Positions 47,823 to 60,151 of a stretch of DNA of 64,000 bases are shown piece after piece (the stretch's first letter is position 1; each line of letters starts with the position of its first letter). This stretch comes from Aquilaria yunnanensis (lineage: Eukaryota > Streptophyta > Magnoliopsida > Malvales > Thymelaeaceae). The DNA is taken from the NCBI GenBank assembly GCA_039654915.1, contig CM077596.1:55736501-55800500 (forward strand). The letters run 5' to 3'. Both the position numbers and the translations under genes were made by a program. A model generated the notes under the pieces. It saw nothing but the letters and a program-made list of their open reading frames with translations, made no database searches and had not been told where the DNA came from.

Positions 47823-49584
47823 TCACGGAGTACCGACTATCTCCTCATCCTCTGAGTCCGAGTCATCAGGATAATGTGGAACTGGTTGTGCCGGCGGGCA
47901 CGGAAGGTTTAGCGAACGACAAATAATCTCCAACTGAGCCCGGTTTGCCTCCAATACGGCTCTCTGAGCCTTCATCTCTGCTCTCTGTCTCCTCTTAATT
48001 CTCTCGAGCTTCCTCTCGTACTCCGAATCCTTTCGCGCATTCTCCTCCACCATCATCTTCTGTAGTTGCTCGTTGAATTGCTGTGTCTGTGTGATGTCGA
48101 TAGGCGGGATGGGACCTGGCTGTCGGCATCCCGGTATAGCACACTGCTCAGATCCTAATCCAAATACACGGCCTCTCCTTCTACCGCCAGATGCGGTACT
48201 AATGATTGCTAGTTCATCAATGGCCTCTATTCCATCCTCTTGCTGTGTTTGCTCCTCAATCTCTCCACTGATACGAGTCTACAGAAACGTCATAAAATAC
48301 ATTTGGTCATGTCATAATTTGTTAAACGTAGTAATTAACTTAAGAATATTCTGCGACCAAATAGTTTTACTACTTACAGCAACTTCTTCACAGTGCTTAC
48401 TAACATATTTTCCATTCTTCATTTTATGTGTCGCCTGAAGGACTTTAAACAAGCCAGGGTCCTTCTTCTCAGGATCTCTCTCTTTCTAATTGAATGAAAC
48501 GTAACATTAATATGTAATTTAATTTCATTAGTATCTGAACTGTTGTTTGAAAGAACATTAGCGAGATACATACCATTTGCTCTCGATGTGCAGACATCGA
48601 GATAGATCCCCCAGCATATGTCGCGCTGCAAGAGCCAGATTGTGAATCCTCGTCAGTCATTGTTGCTCGCATTGCCTTGAACTTCGCGGACTTCTGAATG
48701 AACTCAGGGCTCGCCCAATATGCCTCCATTTCCGCATATGCAGCATCTGACATAAAGTTTGCCTTCGCTCGACGTTTAACCGGATCTTTCACACGCCGAA
48801 TTTCTGACATCATGCTTCTGTAATGCTGTGCTCCCAATATATTCCACACCCGATACACCTCATTATGGTGTATGGGATCCCACTCACAGCTCCTCTGTAC
48901 AGGTTAATATGTTTAAACTATTAGCATGGGAAAATACAATTCTATATCTTATAACATTATTACATCATTATCATAGTAATATTATTGTCATACCTAAAAA
49001 ACACGCCACCATTGCTGCAAGTCTGATGGAGAGACGGAGGACCAATCAGAATATGGTTTGAAATGTGTGGTGAAACATGGTGTCACTAACCATGTCGCGA
49101 CAGCTGGAATGAATCTGTGTCGTTGAAATTATCGGACTTAAGTTTCAAAGAATGATTCCATGTAAAGTATTTACTCTTACTAATATTAATACTTGTATCT
49201 GGTATTTATCACTTACGTGTTACCATGTAGGGATATCCTCATCCGCGGTCGCCCTACTGTCTGTGACATCGATGATGGGATGTCATCAATATGTATATCA
49301 TCATCTGAGGGATGGGTCGTCACTATGGGGTGCCTCAGGTGCCGCGCACCAGATCCATGTGCAGATGGCGTGCCTCCACCGCCGTCAGATCGGTGCTCAT
49401 GTGAGAGGACCTGCGTGGGTGGCACTGTTGTTCCCTATGTCTCTACACCGACATCCTCCTGTGCCCGGGATGAAGAACCCATCCTATGTTGTTCATTAAG
49501 TATTGGTTCCATTACCTCCTTAAACTGCGCAAATGGTCCTTTCCCAGGTCGGCGTTTATAGGTGTTATCCCCTTTACGAGGCAT
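47823..49584 (-). pseudogene. CACTA second gene, Transposase_24-type protein, with stops
   Basis: Exon chain on the minus strand: ATG at 49,584 (MPRKGDNTYKRRPGKGPF) to a donor at 49,216; a middle exon around 49,140-48,994; then 48,894-48,574, 48,485-48,378 and 48,278-47,823. The last three join in phase 0 with good GT-AG sites. Recognisable blocks are DLQQWWRVF, CEWDPIHHNEVYRVW, and DPGLFKVLQATHKMKNGKYV, which is the core of the plant En/Spm Transposase_24 family. The C-terminal exon encodes a charged coiled coil (MMVEENARKDSEYERKLERI) and an acidic tail (DDSDSEDEE). Defects: TAG at codon 50 (49,435-49,437), with the frame open beyond it, and TAG at the end of the middle exon (48,994-48,996). 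The exact left edge of the middle exon is not resolved. In En/Spm the second protein binds the subterminal repeats. Confidence 0.8.
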
Positions 49585-49739
49585 CTACATTTATTTTTAG
49601 GTAAGTTGGTGAATTAAACATAACATATATTTACTGACATATATTGTGCAGTATTAGGGGTACATAAACGTACTCAAATATTTTCATCACATACATAAAA
49701 ATTACCATCCTATCATTATTCCTAGTACATGTTATCTAA

Positions 49740-52700
49740 TCATTCATTCGACCCATTGCTGTCATTCAACTCAAACTCCTTGGACTCTTCAGAGTCACTG
49801 TCATCGGATATAAACTCCTCATCATCCTCTGTCTCACCATTAGATCCCCCCTCCTCAAGTACATCTTCTTCAATATCATCACCGACACTCGGGTCAGCTA
49901 ACTCCTCAATTGGGTCATCTTCAATTCTTTGACAATTAACGGATCCACTGTCTTGAAACACGTCATCCGTTTCCAGAACTGTAGCCTGTATTATCCATCG
50001 AGGTTTTATCTTCATAACAGCTGACCACCCGTTTCTTTCACGTGACTTACTCGGATATCGTGTGTAGTAAACTTGGTCAGCCTGTGATGCTAGAATGAAA
50101 GGATCAAACTTCTGATATCTACGGCTATTCCGGATCTCAACTAACCCAAACTGTTTATGCATTCGAGTTCCACGTTCAGGTGTTGGGTCAAACCAGTTGC
50201 ACCTAAACAAGACAACATTCTTATGCGGAAAGCCGGGATATTCGAGTTGAATGACTTCTTCTAATATACCATAAAAATTACATTCAACTTCACTTGCACC
50301 CGTGCTGCGTATGCAGACTCGACTATTAAATGTTGATTTGTCCTTCCCCCACTCACTTATGTGAAACTTGTACCCATTTGTGAAATACACTGGCCATGTC
50401 TGAACTCGCCGTGAGGGCCCACATGCAACATCCCACAAGATGGTATCGACAATATTGTTACCTGGGTCATCAACCTATGTAAAACATATTTCAATTTAGG
50501 ACAATATATATGGAGACTTTTATAACTTAACATATTGCAATACATTCTGTCCTAAAAGCACACGTACATATTGTCGGAGCCAGACTGAGAAATTGTTTTC
50601 AATGTGTATGTCCATCTCGGACATTGTTATCTCAGGTGCAGTTTCCCTGACCATGTCCACAAACATACTGTGGCCAATAACAGAAACAATAAAAATATGT
50701 TAGTTTTGTTTGATGAGTAGTACTGAATTTCAACATAGTCACAGTTGGAATGCCTTTACATGAACGATGACTTACTTTAGGTATGGCCTGATCTGAGCAC
50801 AGTTTAGAAGAACGTATGTGGTTGCAAGTCTGAGTTCATCGTCCGTGAGGAATCTATATCGGCATGCACCATATGGTCGTCCCGGAAAAGTGAATATGGA
50901 CCACAAGTCACCATTACATTGGACAGGACCACCATCGTCATTTCTCGGTACGCGGTTCATCATGGAGGGAACATGGGACTCTAAGTAATGAGAGCAAAAG
51001 ATGGAAGTCTCCTCTATAAGGTATACTTCACATACCGATCCCTCAACATGAGCAGTATTAGAAACCTTCATTTTTAGGTCATGCATGCACCGCTCAAATT
51101 TATACATCCATCGGTACTGAACAGGTCCTCCAACCCTTGCTTCAAAGGGCAAGTGAACTGGGAGATGCTCCATGACATCAAAAAACCCTGGAGGGAAAAT
51201 TCTCTCAAGCTTACAAATTATAATTGGAATATTTTCCTCCAATTCAAACAAGTGATTTTCATGCAACTCTGGAGAGCACAAGTCTCTAAAGAATAGGCTT
51301 AACTCCGTTAATGGCCTCCAAATATTGTCGGGTAGCGTTTCGAGGGCAATGGTGAGAAGCCTTTGCATTATAACGTGGCAATCATGACTCTTCATACCAT
51401 ACATATTGCAACCAGCTGTATCAACACATCTCCCAAGATTCGAGGCATATACATCAGGGAGTCGTAAAGATTTTACCCAGGCGATCACATCTTGCCTTTG
51501 GTTAACATCCAATGTGAACCTCGCCTTTGGTTTGAACGAATGACCATCATCAAGTGGAACCATGTTTAACTCCTGTCGATTACAATAAATTTTCAGGTCA
51601 TTCCGTGCTTTCACATTATCTTTCGTTTTGTTCTTAACATCCATCACAGTATTCCATATATTCTTAAACACGTTCTTCTCAATATGCATAATATCAAGAT
51701 TATGTCGTATTAAGTTCGTGGCCCAATATGGTAACTCCCAGAAAATGCTTCGCTTTGTCCAATTATGTGATTTCCCATAATCACACGGTCGATTTTGTGG
51801 ACCATCGTTACCAACTGATGGAATCCATGAGATTCTTTCAAATATATCTTCACCTGATAAACGCGGAGGAGGCAATGACATTTCTGATTTCCCTTTTTTA
51901 AAGCAAGTACAATTCCTTTTATATGGGTGGTTCCGGGGGAGGAATTGCTGATGACAGTCGAAAAAAGAAATTTTCCCGCCATACTTAAGTTGGAATGCCT
52001 TATTTCACCCATACAAATAGGGCAAGACAATCGCCCATATGTCATCCACCCTGATAGCATGCCATAAGCCGGAAAGTCATTTATGGTCCACATTAATGCT
52101 GCTCGTAGAATAAAATTTTGTTTCAATGACACATCCCATGTTTCGACGCCATCAAACCACATATGTCGTAGCTCGTCTATGAGAGGTTGTAGATAAATAT
52201 CAATCTTATGATTTGGGCTACGTGGACCTGGAATCAGCAACGAAAGGAACATATAGGGTTTTTTCATGCACATCCAAGGGGGCAAATTATACGGAGTAAC
52301 GATCACAGGCTAACAAGAGTATTGTTTCCCAGATGGTCCAAAAGGTGTAAATCCATCGGCACACAACCCTAATCTGACATTTCGTGGTTCCGAAGCAAAC
52401 CATGGGTAGGTCTGATCAAAATGTTTCCAAGCTTCACCATCTGATGGATGTTTTAACACACCTGGGACCTGTGTTTGCTCCTTATGCCACCTCATCTGCT
52501 CAGCTGTTGCCAATGACGCAAATAAGCGTTGCAGACGAGAGCTTAGTGGTAAATAATGCATGGTTTTCCTCGGTCGATCTTTACCACGACCTCCCTTTTT
52601 TGGCTTATATCTCTCAGACCCACAGTACTTACAAATACGATTGGTACTGTCGTCTTTCCAGAACAACATACAATCATTTACACAGACGTCAATCTTCTCG

Positions 52701-53356
52701 TGAGACAGCCCCAACTGGGAAACTAATTTCTTAGTTTCATACCAATTTGATGGCATCTTACTATCTATTGGTTGAGTCTCCTTCATTAGTTGGGCAATGC
52801 CATTAAGGCATCCTCGTGACATGTGATACTCAGACTTAAGGTTGAGAAGGCGGACAGCAGCAGATAACTCAGAATGACTTTCGCACCCATCCCATAAAGG
52901 AGTTGACGCTGAATTCAACAGATTAAAAAAAATTTGAGCACTTTCATTCGGCTTCACAACATTGTCTTCCGGAAATTGATTGTAACTAGGGCCAACGGCA
53001 TCTAATACCATCCTTTCATATGGATTCGTCGAACACCCCTGGTCAAACTCCCTAAACCCACCCATACCTGGAGCCGTATCTGATGCTTCATTAAATGGCT
53101 CACCATGTGCGGTCCAATTCAAGTAAAAAGGCTTAAACCCCCATTTGTACAGATGAACTCTGACCTCATCAGCCTGATTAAACCACAAATTCTTACACTT
53201 CCGACAAGGACAGCGAATGCATAACCCGCTCATAGTTTCAGGGTGGGATACAGCAAATGATATAAATTCTTCCACCCCGGACTCCCACTATTGTGTGTAA
53301 CCAGTTCGGCCAGGCAAGAAACGGTTACTGTACATCCAACTACGGGCGGATTCCAT
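49740..53356 (-). pseudogene. CACTA transposase TNP2, with two stops and a frameshift
   Basis: Catalytic transposase of En/Spm-type elements. Reading from ATG at 53,356: an N-terminal Transpos_assoc domain (RSWMYSNRFLPGRTGY, then zinc-knuckle-like CIRCPCRKCKN), then the TNP2 core (PVIVTPYNLPPWMCM, LLIPGP, YGRLSCPICM, LPPPRLSG, LDIMHIEKNVFKN), a DUF4218 segment (MKSHDCHVIMQRLL, LPVHLPFEARVGGPVQYRWM) and a C-terminal DUF4216 segment (NGYKFH, VVLFRCNWFDP, DQVYYTRYP). Introns at 50,775-50,668 and 50,567-50,475 have GT-AG ends and join in frame. Defects: TAG at 53,288-53,290 after GRTGYTQ; TAG at 52,310-52,312 where the family has tryptophan (CWPVI); and a one-base loss near 51,988 after MGEIRHSNL. 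The acidic C-terminal tail (EEDVLEEGG, DSDSEESKE) ends at 49,740. It lies 156 bp upstream of the second gene. Confidence 0.93.
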
Positions 53357-53689
53357 TACACACAAAATCTGTTTGTAATCATAAACACCTCAATCTATTA
53401 AATGATATACGTACTGAAGTTTTAGGTTGAGTTACTAAAAATAACAAAAGTATGCTTCAATGATTACGTACTCAAGTTTACAGTATTTTTAGATAGACAA
53501 AGTTTATTCTCAATCTAGTTGTTCTTATGATTAATGTACGGTCATCATTATTGTTCTTATTACTGTCATTGTTCTTAGTACTTAAATTCATAATTTTTAA
53601 AGGATATTTTATTACATATAGGATTTACTAACTACAAAAGGTAATTAATAAAGAAATTTAATGTTTACCTTAAGGGTTTAAAACTGTCC

Positions 53690-56350
53690 TGATTATTCCC
53701 TAATCGTTGAGAGTTTTAAGGTTATAGTTTGAGGGTTTATGATTTGAATTACGAGCTTATAGTTAAGGTAAAGGTTAAGGTTAGAGTCTTGGGTTTATGG
53801 GGATTATTTCGGTTCAGATTTATTGTATAGCGTTTATGGTAAAGTACAAATTAGTGTTAAGATTAGGGTCTAAGTTTATGTCTATTAGAGTTTATACTTA
53901 GGTATAGGGTTCATACTGCTACGATTATAGACTTATAGTTTAGGTTAGATTTTTGTCGTATTTAGGGTTTACAAGTAACGGTTTATTGTGTTGGGTTTAA
54001 GTGTAGATGTATGGTCTAAGGTAAAGGTTAGGGTTAGGAAGAAGTTTGCATTAAAGTCATGTTTGGTACACTCAAGCTACCTGGATTTCTTCGAATGACA
54101 GTGACTTCTCCTCTTCAGTGGTCCTAATTTATTTGTTTTCATATTTTCTCTATTGGTCTCCAAATTAATTGTCTGGTATTTTTTCTGCATTATTATTGTC
54201 ATATTATTGCAACATGATATTATTAAGATGATTAAAGTTTTATTATCAATACACCATGACATAATATAACCATTTACACTGAAGTACTCCAACTAAACCA
54301 TAACTACACCTATTACCATGAACTTATACAAATAATCATGCCATAAAATAATATACACAACGCACAATTTCAATTACATATTGACTATAATCCACAAGAA
54401 TAAAAATATGGACAGATAACAAATAATTAACATAAATTGCATATTCAAATCTAAAGCCACTGTGTTTGCACCTTAGTGAGAAGTAATAAGTTTTATTACC
54501 AATATTAGTAATTAAAAAAATTTCCCTTAAAATCATCCCGTTCTCAATTATATACGAAAAGAAATCTAAACTAACCTCGAACGACTGTAAATGGACACGA
54601 GAAACAATGGGTACTTCTTCACGCTAGACAGATGCAGGGAGGAACTGAATAAATGGGGAAAAATAACTTAATATCTTGGTAATATAAGAAATTTCTTCAA
54701 ATGAAACAAAGTATCATTAATGTATACGATCAATTTAAACAAAATACGTTAGGGAGATTATTATTTGTTTCATTATAGTTATGTATAACTGTTTTAAATA
54801 ATCTTTTCTCTCTTCGCATGATTTATTTTAACTTATGCATAACTGTAAAAAATTGAGACATTTTTTTTAAAATTTCACATAAGGCCAAAACATAATTTGT
54901 ACATATCTAGTTTCCATCGTTGAGTATAGAAATTGACCAATATATATATATATATATGGCAATGAGTTTGAGTTTTTGGAACTGGCCACATTAATCGCTT
55001 ATTAATATCAAGTTTGTTTAAGTTTTGAGATCATTCTTTGAAACTAAAGTAGGTATTCTACCATATAATCTGTTTTTTAACGGTTTTTTTTATTTTCTAT
55101 TCACCACAAAACAAATAAGGAATCACGTTTTTTAGTGGGGATTGAAGTTCAGTCCTTATTCTTGCCAATTCTGACTCAATTGGAAACAAAAAGGTATTTT
55201 TTTTTTAACACTGTTGGGTGACTCATTGTTTCAGTAGCCTACTTTGCAATCAACTCTCAGACGTGAATTTTTTTTAAATTAGATTGCAGTCACTTTGTAG
55301 TCATTTTTTTTCCTAATTAGACTACAGTTGCCCTTTCAATGACTAAAGACCATGAAGGGGTTTAAGGTTTTTTAGGGTTTGAAGTTATTTTAGAGTTTAG
55401 GGTATGTGTATTGGGATTTTTTTAGGGTTAAGGGTATTGGATTTTTTTTTTAACGATTTAACGGTTTTAAGGGGTTAAGGGTATTGGATATAGGCTTTCG
55501 GTTTGGTATTTTTTATATTTTGTCAATGGTTTAAAATTAGTGTTTAGGTATATGAAATTATCTACATAAGGTTATTGGGGTAAATTGAATTAATACAAAA
55601 CCTAAGTTTTGGAATTATGGTAAGGGCTATTTGGGGTTAATTTGCAGATTTTTTTATGAATTAATTTTTAAAGAATTTTTATGGGGTTTAGAGATATATA
55701 ATTAGGATTTAGGGTTTTTAAGGGTTTATGATTATTGAATTATAAATATTACAGTATTTCAATTTAGGGTTTAGGGATTTATATTTAGGGTTTAGGTTAA
55801 TGGTATATTAGGTTTAGGGTTTTAAGGATATAGAATTTGGGTTTAGGGTTTTATGGTTTATGCTTTAATTAGGCTCTAGGGTTATGATTTAGAGTTAATG
55901 TTAGTTACTTAGCTAGCGTTTAAGGATATAGACTTAGGGTTTAGGGTTTATAAGCGTATAAGGTTTAGGACATTTTAGGGTTTAGGATTTAGGGATATAA
56001 AAATAGCTACGGTTTAGGGAACTAATTTCTTAGGGTTAAGGGATATAGAATTAGAGTTTAGGGTTTTGGGCTTGGGGTTTAATTTGGGTTTTAGGTTTCA
56101 GGTTTGTGTATTTATAGTTTAATTTAGGGTTTTAGGGTTTACATTTAATTAACAAGGGTTTAGGTTTAACGGGTTGTACGTAGGGTTTAGGGTTTTAGGT
56201 GTTAGTGTTTAATTTATGGTTACGGGTTTGTGTATTTTGGGTATAATTTAGGATTTTAGGGTTTTAGGGACAGTATTTAGGGTTTGGGATTTAAGGTTAA
56301 TTAATGGTATATCGAGTAAAGGGTTTTACATCTTTGGGTTTAATTGAGGG
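53690..56350 (+). repeat. Degenerate telomere-like (TTTAGGG) array inside the CACTA
   Basis: Phrases such as TTTAGGGTTTAGGG, GGGTTTAGGGTTT and GTTTAGGGATATAGA recur densely at 55,340-56,350 and more weakly at 53,690-54,040. Spacing is irregular, with few perfect consecutive heptamers. It lies between the TNP2 start and the functional 5' end of the element. Confidence 0.8.
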
Positions 56351-56366
56351 TTTAGGGATATAGAAT

Positions 56367-56480
56367 GTGGAAGGGGGGGTTCAATTAATTATTAAGGTTT
56401 GGGATTTATTCTGATGATTCTTAGTGGAAGGGGGGGTTCAATTAATTATTAAGGTTTGGGATTTATTCTGATGATTCTTA
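56367..56480 (+). repeat. Perfect 57-bp tandem duplication
   Basis: The 57-base unit starting GTGGAAGGGGGGGTTCAATT occurs twice without a mismatch, at the end of the telomere-like array. Confidence 0.92.
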
Positions 56481-56595
56481 CTTCCTTGTATATGATATCA
56501 TGTCTTTAATAAGCCCAATTTTTGAAATTATGTTTATAGAGAAAATTTCATGAACTTATATATATTTATGATTGTACCAACTATATAATTATATT

Positions 56596-56597
<2 letters not shown>

Positions 56598-56629
<32 letters not shown>

Positions 56630-56648
56630 TGTGTGTGTGTGTGTGTGT
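56598..56648 (+). repeat. (GT)n microsatellite
   Basis: About 25 GT units with one CT interruption. Confidence 0.95.
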
Positions 56649-57114
56649 ATTTATATATTTATATGTACGGGGAATGCTGGTTATATAACTAGGATAATTC
56701 AATTAAAAAAATTAAATGATGGACAATGAATAAGAAATTATTCATGACACTTTTGTTAAGGTATTAAAGTAAATGGTAGAACTATAATTTTGTTAAGGAT
56801 GCAAGATTGAGTGTAAATTAAGTTTAGGTATTGAAAAACTATGTCTAAAATCACATATGTATACAATATAATAATTATGAACCAGCCTAGTGCCATTTCA
56901 GCGAGACATTCTACAATTTCATTTCTTTTTTTTTTTTCACACATTCTTTGTTTGTTTTTGTTATTTTTCCTATTTTTTGGCACATAATAAATCTTTTTAT
57001 TTATCCATTTAAAATACATTAATAAAAAAATAGATAAATAAATCAACAACACAAAATGTACAAATGAACAATAAAAATTATTTACTATTTTAAATTATAC
57101 TAAATAATTTCGCA

Positions 57115-58595
57115 CATAAATATACTATCTAAACAAATCACTTAAAACTAATAATTTCATAATTTCTAATTAATCCCGAAGATAAACAAAAAATTGTAAG
57201 AAAAATGCACATAAATTTGCAATTGTAATGGGTAACCTAAAAACTAAATCTCCAACCAAATACAACACAAACTAATGCTCCATATCCAGAGTTGCTTTTC
57301 CTTCTAATTAAAGATTTTAAAAGTCAGAAATGGATGCTCCATATAATTCATTTTAATTTAAGTGAACTAACTTATTTTTATAGAGAATATTTTTTTAGCT
57401 AATTTATTTTTATTTTTATAGTTTTTATCTGAAATTAATTTTATTTGAAAGTTAATATTATATAGATACAATAATCTATTTAAAAGACCATTTTTATGAT
57501 ATTATTAAATATTTAGAAATTTTTCTTTTTTAATTCCTGAAATTTAGAAAAGTTCATACAAATTTAGTAAGATTACAAAAATTATATCTTCAATAAATTA
57601 TTTCAACTATATCATATGGACTTTTAATTAAAATTAATTTTGAGTAAAAAAATATAAAAATAAAAATACATCATTTTGAAAGTTAATTAATTTAAATTAA
57701 AACGAATTGGATGTAAGTACATAAACCTCCTTCCAATTTTATGGCAAAATAGGTTGAACACCCTAACCTAACTGCCGTCGGGTTTGATAATATTCTCTTC
57801 TTTTCCTTTCTTAGTCTGCCTCTGCCCTGTGGGAATTGCCAAACCCAGACATTTTTACGAGGGCATGAAAAGAACAAGAGAGTTATTCATAGGTTGCTAT
57901 TCTTTTATGCATTTTTTGCAAACAATCTAGGGGAAAGTTGCAAAAACCACATTATGTTTAACCTAATCTACACATTACTCCTCTATTTTAAAAACCTACA
58001 CTTTGCCCCTGGAGTGGACACATCATTCCAGTTGATTTTCATGCAAGTAGGCCAAATGTCATGATTACACAATAAGATCTGTAAATTTTGTAAATCACCA
58101 ACAATATTAATTTCACACCACATCCAATCCATTTTCTCTAAATATATAAGATATTTCTAATAAATTTTATTTTTCTAAATAATTTATATCTTTGTAAATT
58201 TACTAATAATTTCTATATCTATAATGGATTTTAATATTTATAAACCAATAGTTAATGCTTGTGATTAATATTAATATTAACTTGTTTAACATTTTATTAA
58301 TTTTTCAATTAGTTCAAAAAGAGAAGTATCATTTTTTTAAATATATTTTAGCTAATCTCATTTTATTTTAAAAATTGTTTTTCACCATATGAAAAAAATA
58401 TAAATATTCTACAATATTTTTTCATTGCAAAATGTAAATATACTACCTAAACAAATCACTTAAAACTAATAATTTCATAATGTCTAATTAATCCCGAAAA
58501 TAAACAAAAAATTGTAAAAAAATGCACATAAAAAAACAATTGTAATGGGTAACCTAAAAACTAAATCTCCAACCAAATGCAATACAAAATAACAA
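57115..58595. repeat. 157-bp direct repeat pair within the CACTA
   Basis: 57,115-57,271 and 58,433-58,590 are close direct copies (CTAAACAAATCACTTAAAAC, TCTAATTAATCCCGAA, TAATGGGTAACCTAAAAACT). They bracket ~1.16 kb of DNA containing a MITE. A minus frame at 57,692-57,877 between them is not recognised. Confidence 0.85.
57340..57710. mobile_element. AT-rich MITE, TTAACTTAAGT family, copy 4
   Basis: Left ATAATTCATTTTAATTTAAG, right (minus strand) ATCCAATTCGTTTTAATTTA; the core ACAATAATCTATTTAAAAG is shared with the other copies. It is nested in the CACTA, so it is younger than that element or was carried by it. Confidence 0.65.
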
Positions 58596-58849
58596 ATATT
58601 GCACATATTTCAAACCAAATTAACACTATATAATCCGAAAATGCGTATTTATTGGGGAAACAAAATCAAAAAAATGAAATAAACGCGGTTACCTCAAATC
58701 AAAATGTTATCTTCCTTCAAACACCTCCAAATCACTTCAATCCTGCAATAAAAACCAACATCTTCAACCCATTATCAACCAAGAAGCTCAAATAGGGAGA
58801 AATAGCTCCAAAAAAATTGAAAATTTCTCGGAAAAAAATTAAGCTAACC

Positions 58850-59035
58850 TTCAGATCGTGGTAAACGACAGCAGATCCACGAAAAACAGACCTCGAAGAA
58901 GCTGTTTCGGGTCCCAATCGACCGGCCACGTGAATGTGTGTGTACTGCGAAGGTCGCGTTGCAAGGAGAGAGAGAATGGATTCTGTCGCGACGAAGAAGA
59001 CGAGCTGCGCTGGGAGGGGGGGCAATTTAAAAACG
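58850..59035 (-). promoter_or_regulatory. GC-richer block at the CACTA 5' end, likely promoter or leader exon
   Basis: This is the only CpG-rich stretch near the right end. By analogy with En/Spm, transcription of both genes would start near here, with a long first intron over 53.4-58.8 kb. Overlapping frames on both strands (58,732-59,227) have no recognised domain. A GT donor at 58,849-58,854 (GGTTAGC on minus) would suit a leader exon. This is inference. Confidence 0.35.
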
Positions 59036-59037
59036 AA

Positions 59038-59395
59038 TTTTCCAACGGCCATAGCCGTTGGAAACCCTATGCCGAAATGCACCGTATCATTTAATCAGTT
59101 TCCAACGGCCAAAGCCGTTGGTAAATGTACAAGGCATTTTTTCCAACGGCTAAGCCGTTGGAAAGATTACACATGCATTGCTCCAATTATTGTATATATT
59201 TACCAACGCGTGACACTTGGAACCTAATTCCAACGGTCACAACCGTTGGAATCTACCAACGGCTTAGCTGTTGGTAACAGTAAAAAAAAAAGCATCAACG
59301 CGTGCACGTTGGAAAAATTTTACCAACGGTTCTACACGTTGGTAATTACCAACGGCTTAACCGTTGGTAATAAAACAGTTGGAAACGGCGGGTTT
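59038..59395. repeat. CACTA right subterminal palindromes
   Basis: Six short palindromes built from CCAACGGC and GCCGTTGG with 2-6 base loops: for example CCAACGGCCATAGCCGTTGG at 59,042. Others are at about 59,102, 59,141, 59,230, 59,256 and 59,349. Their core differs from the left-end core (CAGTTGG). Confidence 0.92.
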
Positions 59396-60151
59396 TTTAG
59401 TAGTGATCTTATAAAGATTTAGAATGAAAAGAAAATAGTTAATAGGTTGATGATGAAAGTGAAAGGAAAAATAAATGGTCGAATTTAACCTGTACATAAA
59501 GATGCACTTTATGACGTGAAGAAAGTGATCATAGATGTGTTTTCTTTTACATAATCAATTACAAGTCAAGTTGTAGAGGCTTTATAAAAGTAGCTCATAG
59601 TCTTTGAACGCTGGTCTTTGGATTTTTCTCCAATTATATGAATTTGAAGATTTTTTCACGAAGGGAAAACCTCAAGTTTAATTAATAGAATATTTGAATA
59701 AAATAAGATCCATTATCTTAATCGTTTTATATACACGCAAAAGATCATGCTACAACTTTTTTATCATATAAAGATAAATAAATTAGTACAAAAGCTAAAA
59801 ATGATCCCAATGTTATGGAAAATCTATATACAGTCAATGTGTGACTAAATGTTAAAAGCCATAACTCACTATTGGGTTGCATTTTTTTTTTTTTTTTTGT
59901 ATTTAGAAGCATTATAAGTGTAGGGATCTAAAGAGTACATTAGAAAAGTTAATTAAGAGGATATTGGGTTGTATGAAACTTTTACATTTTCAACAATCAG
60001 TGCTTGCGAAGCTTTTTCGGTTCCTACCTATTTCTCAATTGTGCCAACTATGTAGTATGTATTAAACTGAAAATTCTATTCAAACATTGGTGCGTAGAAG
60101 TGAGATTTAGCCAAAAATAGAAACCCACAAATGAGGTACAGCTAGTAGATA

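Larger units (their letters stand above)
47050..59405 (-). mobile_element. CACTA (En/Spm-type) transposon, 12.4 kb, decayed
   Basis: The left terminus reads CACCACTAAAA and the right terminus, on the other strand, CACTACTAAAAAACC, the signature ends of CACTA elements. Subterminal palindromic motifs occupy ~400 bases at each end. Both genes read on the minus strand, so the functional 5' end is at 59,405. It lies in unit B only. The 3-bp flanks (TTT and ATC) do not match and 767 bp of host DNA is missing beside it. Broken genes mean it is not autonomous. Confidence 0.95.

Noticed and set aside
48073..48438. 121-codon plus frame and the plus frames at 49,152-49,561 and 52,384-52,734
   Set aside because: Shadows of the minus-strand CACTA genes.
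51081..51296. 71-codon plus frame
   Set aside because: Antisense shadow of the TNP2 core.
53690..56350. A true chromosome end or terminal telomere
   Set aside because: Repeats are degenerate, irregularly spaced and lie inside a bounded CACTA element with unit B sequence on both sides.
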